Assembly: GCA_013397455.1 (NCBI GenBank)
Contig: VYZB01000528.1
Span: 436,822 to 500,821, forward strand
Length of the DNA: 64,000 bases
Direction of reading: 5' to 3'
DNA from: Crotophaga sulcirostris
Lineage: Eukaryota; Chordata; Aves; Cuculiformes; Crotophagidae
Within the stretch, counting starts at the first letter, position 1; each line of letters starts with the position of its first letter. Made by a program: the position numbers and the translations under genes. Shown in pieces: positions 56,531 through 64,000 of the stretch. The notes under the pieces are model-generated. The model did no database searches and had not been told where the DNA came from. It saw only the letters and a list, made by a program, of their open reading frames with translations.

Positions 56531-57934
56531 ACACAATGTTACAGGGCAGTCTGTTCTGAAAGGAAGGTGCCTTCTGGCATTCAGAACAAGCTAATGAGCA
56601 AAACTTTCTTGATGAAGTAAGAAAAGGTTGTGTGTTGAAACGAGTTTAGTTTTCTTTCTTAAAAGATTTCTTTCAAGGACTTCACATTAGTCTGTGTTAG
56701 TGGTTCAAGTCTAGCTAAAGCATGTGATTTTTCTAGTTCATTTGCAGTTATAATGGTATAAAAGTGTTTTTTGCCTGCATTGTGTGTTTCATTGTAAGAA
56801 AGAAGAATATATGATGTCACCTTCTGAGATGTCTATACCCATTTAGCTGTGTCTCCACAGTGACTAGGTTGAAAAACTTCCAGAGGAGCATTAGGGGAAT
56901 GAGAAATCTAGCCCCTATCTGAAACAGTTCTCTGAGCACATAATCTGTCAGCCACACATTGAAGGTTGAGTTACACGCATACTACATTAGGATAATTTCT
57001 GAGACTGATAAGCTCTGGTATGTTTTGCTCATGCCTTTTCTATGAGGCGTAGGCTGGCAGGAATTTTTCATTCATTGTGCTTGTCATTCATCACTACAGG
57101 CCATCTTGAGGTTAATTGATGGGCAAAACACATGACAGTTATTTGTGAAAAGTATTCATATTTTGTTGGAATGAATTATAATGTGGAACAGATGACAAGG
57201 ATGTAATAGTAGAATGGATCTTTTGTGTTAGAGTCCAATCTCCTGTTAAATTCTTGATCTCAGATGCCATTCTGCGTGTGTGTACTACTATTGCTCCTTT
57301 TTGAAGGCTACTCTCGGGGGTCTCTTTGCTCCAGTGGATGAAAATCTGCTTTCAGTATTCATCCTAAATATATTCACAGCTAGTTTATATCCAGCTTTTC
57401 TTATGCCAGCATTGTCTCTTACCATGAATTATTGTTCTCTCCCTGAGGTATTTGTAGCAAGAGATCCGACTCCCCTTCTATCCCTTAGTGTTCCTTTGGC
57501 AAGGCTAAACAAGTCAGCACTGAGCCCTTTACAATTTTTTGAAAGGGTGCAGAGGCATATTATTTTTCACTCTTTGTCAGTTAAATCATTTATTTGGAGG
57601 GACCCTGAAGTGAACAGCCAGACTCTTTAAAAGGGGCACAAGCTGCTGTCTTGTGATTTTTAAAATATTTATATTAGAAAACTCTTGGGATGAGAAAACT
57701 TGGCCCACCAGATAGGCAGAGTAAACCCCTTCTCTGCTTCTGCTGTTGACACCTAGTGCAAGGGTCACAATAGCATTAACATCATCAGACAGTGTGCACA
57801 TAGGAAATTATGAGGGCAAGTAGCTAATGAAGTTCTCAAAAGCACAAGTCAGAAACAGGAAGCTAGCAGGAGATTTGGCAACAGACTGCTAAGAGGGCGA
57901 ACCTCTCAGCTTGAAAGTAGCTTGATGGGCTATA
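56531..57934. other. Intergenic DNA after TNS3, no recognised feature
   Basis: AT-rich, no gene-like open frame and no recognised repeat. In human the flank beyond the TNS3 3' end is a gene-poor interval towards IGFBP3, which fits. Confidence 0.55.
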
Positions 57935-58270
57935 GCAGACTCCCACCACAATAATGTGCCTTATTGAGCGTTGATTTTTACCCATCGACACTCAACCCTA
58001 TCATCACCGTCACTGAGCTCAAGGCAATCAAAGCATTCTCTAACATAGAGGGCTACTGCACCACCTCTCCTTCCTTGCGTATCCCACATGATGAGTTTGT
58101 AGCCAACCATGGTAGCTCTCCAGTTATATGAGTCGTCCCATCATGTTTCCTTGATGACACAGCTTAGCTTTCTTCCCTCGCAATGAGTTCTAGTTCCTCC
58201 TGTTTGATGCACTTCAGTTGGGCTGTTGATCCTGCCATGCTCCTGAGGGGAACAATCTTAATTCCTAAGT
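57935..58270 (-). mobile_element. CR1 ORF2 endonuclease-region fragment, antisense
   Basis: The minus strand matches the start of CR1 ORF2: GGTTGGCTACAAACTCATCA, GCAAGGAAGGAGAGGTGGTG, AGAATGCTTTGATTGCCTTG and GGTGGGAGTCTGCTATAGC, in that order. Truncated on both sides. Confidence 0.8.
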
Positions 58271-60049
58271 GACTACTTGGTATAGTTTCTAACCCATCAA
58301 TAACCTTTGCACCTTTGCTGTTGCTTGGAGTGCTATACCCCACTTCCTCTGAGGTATGCTACTTGGGTCAGGAATGGGAGAAATAGCTTATGAAAACTCT
58401 CTTTTCTGAAAAATTCAGCTTGCCCTATGTTTCCAGATACATTTCCAGGATATGTCCTAGGAAAACGGGTTTACCATTTTTTTTTTCCCTTTCTGAGGAG
58501 TAGCAGGATCCTCTGGTAGCTGGAGCTGGCTAAGAAGGGCTGTGCTGCAGGAACACATGGCAGGAACACATGGGCTCCCTGACCCAGTGCAGAAAGACAC
58601 TAAAATAAAGGCTGTTTCATGAAAAAAAGTTAAAAGAAAAAGAGAGGTGGGGAACTGGATCTTTCAGCTGCATTCATGTTAGACCAGAGGAAGTGGGGCA
58701 TTAGAAATATTGTAGCCCAGACCACTAATGCTGCTGCATTGTATCCAGCACACCCTTCACATACCTCTACTCTTCCAGGTTCTCCTCAAATCAGGCTCTG
58801 CATCAATTTTTGATGCCCTGGCTGAGTGCCCATCCCAACCAAAGGGTACAGAAACAGGAGAATCTTGGGACAACCAGTGGCTTAAATCTTCACCTGGGCT
58901 AGATGGTGTCAGGGGAAGGAGTACTGCTTTGTCTGCCCAAGGCTTGCCCATGTCCTGAGCATGGCCCTTTTAAACAAAGCTACAACCAACAATGTTAAGT
59001 GTGTGGCCTTATGGGATTCTGTGCCATTAAACCTGCGTAGAAACATGGCCACTATCTGCAAGGACCTTTTGGCTGTGCTTAGAGAGAAAGAGCAACGTGC
59101 CTAGAGGTGAAAATAGCAGTATGGTATGCTGTGGAAAAACATGTAGAGTTGAGCCTTGGAAGGAAGGAGGCTACAGGTACAGGTGTGGAGTTTTTGGAAA
59201 GTGGGCTGTGGTAAGAACGGAGAATATGTGGACATTTAACCTTTTTTTTAATACCATCAGCATTGCTAGTTCTTTTTTCTACTTAGTAAAAGGATGAGTG
59301 GCTTAAGACATGCATTTTCCTTACATTTAGGTCAACACAATAGCAGTAATGTAGCAAAAAAACCGAAAATACAGTGGAAGATGTAGATGCAAACAGGTCA
59401 TTAAGGAAAATATAAGACTTTAATTGTTGACAAAAAACACTGACCTTGAGAACTGCAAAATTATGAAGCTACAAGAAATCTGATGTCCCAAAAATTGCTT
59501 TGTATTGTTTGGGATTTGGCTTTAGATCTTAAGGAATTATTCAGGGTTAGAAACATGTTTATTTTTAAAGTAGCTCAGGTTCTCGTGTAATTAGCTAACT
59601 CCAAGATCTTTGTGGGAACACATGCAAAGTGCTATGAGACCTTTGATAACATTATGAGGGTTAGTAGATTGTTTATGGGGCTGTTTACAGGATACCTACA
59701 ACTATACAATGGAATTTGGCTTGTGTTTCTGTTTCACATCTCTATAAACCTGTGTGTGCCTGAAGAGTATCTAGCAGGATGGCTCTGACTTTTATTATCC
59801 CTAGGATTTCTGGTCATGTGAACAAAACATTCCCTTTTTGCATGGTTTTATGTCAAACACTTACAATCAAAAAAACTCAGTACAAGAAGCACTGATTTTT
59901 TTGCCTTATTGTCTACTTCTGATCAAACTTCTTGTCAACTGGTGGGGTGATATATCCAAAGAGCTGTAGTGATGCAGCTCACAGTAGCACAGCCCCATGG
60001 AGGAGGATGCCTGAGCAGCTCCTAGGGAAATGCTATTCTGTTTTTCAGC
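58271..60049. other. Intergenic DNA, no recognised feature
   Basis: AT-rich with a T run at about 58479-58488. The 58728-58958 open stretch shows no family resemblance. Confidence 0.5.
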
Positions 60050-62351
60050 TAATAACTATTTGAAAGAGATGCTGGAGCAAAGTGAGGAGCATCAGTAGCA
60101 GTGACAGCAAGCAGCAGCGGGACACAAGAAGAGGGCACGTGGACAAGTAGAGGCTCATCTGAACAGGTGGTGTTCCCGAAGAAACTGACAATGGACCCAC
60201 TGATTGGACTAGGGGCAAGGGGCAGAGCCTGCACCCGACAGCGCAGTACGGGAGATTTAAGCAGGCGAAACCAGTTAGCCCAGATGATTGCAAGGGATGA
60301 GCATATATATTTCCTAGTGGGCAGGCACGTTGACAGCATGGTGACCACCTGGCAAAAAAGGAGTGTCCTGTGCTTCATCTAAGCTTCTAAAACCTGGTAG
60401 AACTTACACAACCACACAGACAGAGCTCCTGTTCAAGCATGTGACCACCCAGGTTTCTGGATGTGGGATGTATGAAGGGATATTCCTAGAGTTGAAAAGT
60501 GATTGCAAGCAAGCCTGTGGGAGGTGCGACAAGAAAGATGAACTACTCTGCTTGGTGGCCAGCTCGAGGAGGTGTGCAGACAGAGGATTATTCGAGAGTC
60601 TGAGAGGGAGATGGATAGCAGAATACAGCTCCACCGATAATGATACATGCAAGTCAACTCAGAGTGGCCACTGTGGAGGCAGGTCCTGGTTCTGCTTTGC
60701 AACACCACCTGCAACAGTGCTGCGAAGAAACAACAGTGGGCTATGGTCATTGGTGATTCACTGCTGTGCCAAACGGAAGCATCCATTGGCAGACCGGACC
60801 CTCTTTTCAGGAAGGTTTGCTGCCTCCCTGTACCTGAATTAGGGACATCACCACAAAACTGAAAAGCCTCGTACAACCCTCAGACTACTATCTATTCCTG
60901 ATCTTTCATGACTGATGATGTTGAAACAAAAAGCCTGAGGGTGATCAAAAGAGATTTCAGAACCCTGGAATAAATACTGAAGAATTCAGGAGCACAGGTA
61001 GTGTTTTCCACAATCCTCCCAGTAATGGCGGAGACTTTGGAAAAAACAAGGTGAGCCCAGGATGTCAAGACCTGGCTCCAGGACTGGTGCCTCTGCCAAA
61101 ATTTTGGGTGTTTAAACCATAGAAGAGTTTTCAAGACACAAGGTATGCTGGAGCGCCAATCTATCTATCTGTCGCAATGCGAAAAACATGTCTTTGGGCA
61201 CAAGCTATCTAGACTAATAAGAGAAATTTAAACTAGAAACAATGGGGAAGGAGATACCAATGGGATTGCAGTAGGTAAGCCAAGGGTTGGCCATGGCATC
61301 TCCTAAGGGTGGTAATGCTAGTAGGAACATTTACACTGCTCCTGGGAGCATGGAGGGTTCAGCAGCATATCTGAAATGCTTGTATACCAATGCATGCAGT
61401 ATGAGAAAGAAAAAAGATTAATTGGAATCACTGGTTAGTTCCCAGAGCTATGGTATCATCAATGGGACTTGGTGGAATGAGCTCCATGATTGGAGTGCCT
61501 GGACAGAGGGCTATAAGCTGTTCAGGAGGGATCAGCAGGGCAGGTGAGGTAAAGGTATCGCACTATATGGAAAGGAGAGGTTTGATTGTACAACCCTTAC
61601 AGTTAGTAATGATGTAGTTAAGAGCCTCTGTATGAGTAATAGGAAGATAGAAAACAAATGAGATGTCTCCTACGGATAGCCCAGGTAGGATGTAAGCACT
61701 GATGAGTATAGACAATTATGAGAAATTTCTGCATCAGGAGCACTTGTTCTTATGGGAGATTGAACTACACAGACATCAACTGGGAATGTCATATGGCTGT
61801 GACAAGCAGGTCTTGGAAATTCTTGCAGTCTGTAGGAGATACTTTTGACAAGAAGTTACTCAGTGAGCCCACTAGGAAAGATGCCCTCCTAGACTTGCTG
61901 TTTGTGAATAAAGAAGGACTTGTGGAGGATGTGATGGTAGGGGGCTGTCTTGGTCACAGTAATCATGAAATGTATTAATTTAAAATTTTCACTCTAATTA
62001 GAAAAAAAGGACAACAGCGTATATACCCTGGACTTCAAGAGAGCAAACCTTAAGCTGTTCAGGGAGTTCTTTAGCAGAGTATGCTGGGAGTCTGCTTTTG
62101 AGGGCTTAGGAGTTTATGAATGCTGGTCAGTCTTTAAGAAACACCTTTCAGAAGTACGAGTGCAGGCAATTCCCCTGTGTTGTAAGTCAAGCAGGTGGGG
62201 GAGAAGACCGGCTTGGCTGAACAGGCAACTCCTTATGGAGCTCAAAAGGAAAAAGATATTGTATGATCTCTGGAAGCAAGGTCAGGCTTCACAGGAAGCT
62301 TACAGAGCTGTGGTTTGTATATGCAGGGAGAAGACATGAAAGGCCAAAGCT
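60050..62351 (+). mobile_element. CR1 LINE 5' portion, sense: leader, ORF1 and start of ORF2
   Basis: Rare long 5' stretch of CR1. ORF1-like sequence includes C-x-x-C (CGRCDKKDELLCLVA near 60516) and the esterase-like end at about 60910-61235 (S-L-R-V-I-K-R-D-F-R-T-L, then W-L-Q-D-W-C). ORF2 follows, with endonuclease-domain text at 61750-61975 (DALLDLLFVNKEGLVEDVMV, then GHSNHE). Frameshifts and stops throughout. It is interrupted at 62351/62352 and continues at 63271. Confidence 0.85.
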
Positions 62352-62589
62352 CATAGAATCATAGAATCATCCGGTTGGAAAAGACCTTTGAGATCAAGTC
62401 CAACCGTACCTGTCCTCTGCTAAACCATGGCCCCCAGAAACTCATCTAACCACCTTTTAAGCACCTCCAGGGATGGTGACTCAACCACCTCCCTGGGCAG
62501 CCTGTTCCAGTACCTAACCACCCTTTCACTGAAGAATTTTTTCCTAATATCCAGCCTAAACTTACCCTGGTGCAACTTGAGGCCATTTC
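62352..62589 (-). mobile_element. CR1 LINE 3' end, antisense, nested inside the sense CR1
   Basis: Begins CATAGAATCATAGAATCAT (reverse of the ATTCTATG octamer tail), then GGTTGGAAAAGACCTTTGAG and the antisense C-terminal block, and is cut at GGCCATTTC. Conserved, so a young copy. Confidence 0.95.
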
Positions 62590-63270
62590 ACAGTATCACA
62601 GTATTACAAGGTTGGAAAGGACCTCTGAGATCATCGAGTCCAACCTATAATCCAACACTAACACCATTCCATCATCTAAACCAGGGCACTGAGTGCCTCA
62701 TATAATCACCTCTTAAACACCTCCAGGGTTGGTGACTCAACCACCTCCCTGGGCAGCGCATTCCAATGGCTAATTACCCTTTCAGTGAAGAACTTTTTCC
62801 TAACATCAAGCCTAAACTTTCCCTGATGAAGCTTGAGTCTATGCCCTCTAGTTCTGTCACTGGTCACCTGAGAGAAGAGACCAACCCCTGCCTGACTACA
62901 ACCTCCTTTTAGGCAGTTGTAGAGAGCAATAAGGTCACCCCTGAGCCTTCTCTTCTCCAGACTAAACAGCCCCAGCTCCCTCAGTCGCTCCTCATAGGGC
63001 CTTTGCTCAAGCCCCTTCACCATCTTTGTTGCTCTCCTCTGGACACACTCCAGTATCTTGACATCTTTTCCAAACTGAGGGACCCAGAATTGCACACAGT
63101 ATTCAAGGTGAGGCCTGACCAGTGCCGAGTACAGGGGGACGATAACTTCTCTGGTCCTGCTGGCCACGCTATTCCTGATGCAGGCCAGGATGCCATTGGC
63201 TGCCTTGGCCACCAGGGCACACTGCTGGCTCATGTTGAGCTTCCTGTCAACCAGCACCCCCAGGTCCCTT
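62590..63270 (-). mobile_element. CR1 LINE 3' part, antisense, with a long intact ORF2 remnant
   Basis: Tail CACAGTATCACAGTATTAC, then GGTTGGAAAGGACCTCTGAG. The minus strand holds 183 uninterrupted codons (63257-62706) of the ORF2 C-terminal region ([39 protein letters not shown]), making this the least decayed copy here. It lacks the RT domain and so cannot be active. Confidence 0.95.
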
Positions 63271-63850
63271 CAGTTAGAGTTGGAACTGGCCAGTGTTTTC
63301 TTATGTTTTAAGAGATGATTATCCCACTATATTCAGCATTGGTGGGACCTCACCTTGAATACTGTGTGCAGTTCTGGGCCCCACAGTTGAAGAAGGATGT
63401 AAAGGTCTTGAATGTGTCCAGAGGAGGGCAACAAAGCTGGTGAAATGGCTGGATGGAATCTCCTATGAGGAGCAGCTGAGGACTCTGGTGTTGTCTAGTT
63501 TGGAGAGAAGGAGGCTGAGAGGTGACCTTATGGCTCTCTACAGCTTCCTGAGGAGGGAAAGTGGAGACGAAAGTGCTGGTTTCTTTTCCCTGGTACCCAG
63601 TGCCAGGATGCATGGGAATGGCTCAAAGCTGTGTCAGGGGAAGTTTAGACTTCACATTAGGAAGCATTTCTTTACTGAGAGGGTGATCAGACACTGGGAC
63701 AGGCTTCTTGGAGAGGTAATTGGTGCTCCAAGCCTCTCACTATTTAATTTGGACAATACCCTTCATAAAATGCTTTAGCTTTTGGTCAACCCTGAAGCTG
63801 ATAATCATTGTAAGTCCCTTCCAGCTGAAATATTATTTACTTTTCTCCTT
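63271..63850 (+). mobile_element. Continuation of the sense CR1, internally deleted, with pyrimidine tail
   Basis: CAGTTAGAGTTGGAACTGGC directly continues GGCCAAAGCT at 62351 in CR1 ORF2. At about 63300-63312 it jumps to the C-terminal part (GAGATGATTATCCCACTATA), losing the RT domain. The rest runs to the 3' end, followed by a TTCC/TTTTCC run at 63843-63871. The open frame 63440-63778 is LINE sequence, not a gene. Confidence 0.85.
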
Positions 63851-63871
63851 CCTTTTCCTTTCCTTTTCCTT

Positions 63872-64000
63872 GTCCCACCCTGCCCCATACGTGCATGAAA
63901 TATGCAAATAAGAAATGGGAACATGAACAGATTTCGCCTTATCAAGATTAAATATTGCCTTATTGTTCCTCATGATAACTGTGGCTAGAACTTGAGGTGT
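63872..64000. other. Window end, no recognised feature
   Basis: 129 bases of AT-rich sequence after the CR1 tail. Confidence 0.6.

Noticed and set aside
60363..60842. 159-codon Cys-rich frame with a zinc-finger look
   Set aside because: C-x-x-C followed by DELLCLVA matches CR1 ORF1; it sits between CR1 leader and the esterase-like region.
62706..63257. 183-codon minus-strand open frame resembling a real protein
   Set aside because: It is the C-terminal region of CR1 ORF2, without RT or endonuclease; annotated as LINE.
1..64000. CRISPR arrays, operons, phage or bacterial systems
   Set aside because: No regularly spaced repeats or compact gene order; gene structure, repeats and UTR are vertebrate.
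1..64000. tRNA, rRNA or microRNA genes
   Set aside because: No A/B box pair with cloverleaf, rRNA block or convincing long hairpin was noticed by eye; a tRNAscan-SE and Infernal run would settle it.

Overview
This is a stretch of a bird genome. Vertebrate-style split exons with GT/AG junctions, at least ten chicken-repeat-1 (CR1) LINE fragments in both orientations, an avian-type solo LTR and an avian-style mariner relic all point the same way. I cannot fix the species. A 175-base run of N (7351-7525) marks a draft assembly.

The only gene I can support is tensin 3 (TNS3) on the + strand. Fourteen coding exons between 10100 and 53295 join into one open frame of about 690 codons ending in TGA. 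They cover the second half of the protein: the rest of the serine-rich linker, the SH2 domain and the C-terminal PTB domain. The N-terminal phosphatase-like and C2 domains lie before the window. Layout: 1-10099, intron with CR1 fragments and an endogenous-retrovirus scrap; 10100-10917, three linker exons; 10918-35566, a 24.6 kb intron holding a mariner relic, a GC-richer segment that looks like an internal promoter with a short alternative first exon (about 25.9-26.5 kb), and two CR1 clusters; 35567-38751, two linker exons; 39363-48242, SH2 exons; 51428-53295, PTB exons; 53296 to about 56530, 3' UTR; then gene-free DNA with a nested CR1 pile at 60.05-63.85 kb.

Tensins link integrin tails and tyrosine-phosphorylated proteins to the cytoskeleton at focal adhesions. 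The SH2 arginine and the PTB core are intact, so the half seen here should be functional. The predicted internal first exon joins in frame to the linker exon at 35567 and would give a short product of about 570 residues keeping SH2 and PTB but lacking the N-terminal half; this is the most useful prediction in the window. I see no bacterial, CRISPR, phage or clearly new system. The remaining points of interest are splice architecture and how the transposable elements are broken, nested and inverted.
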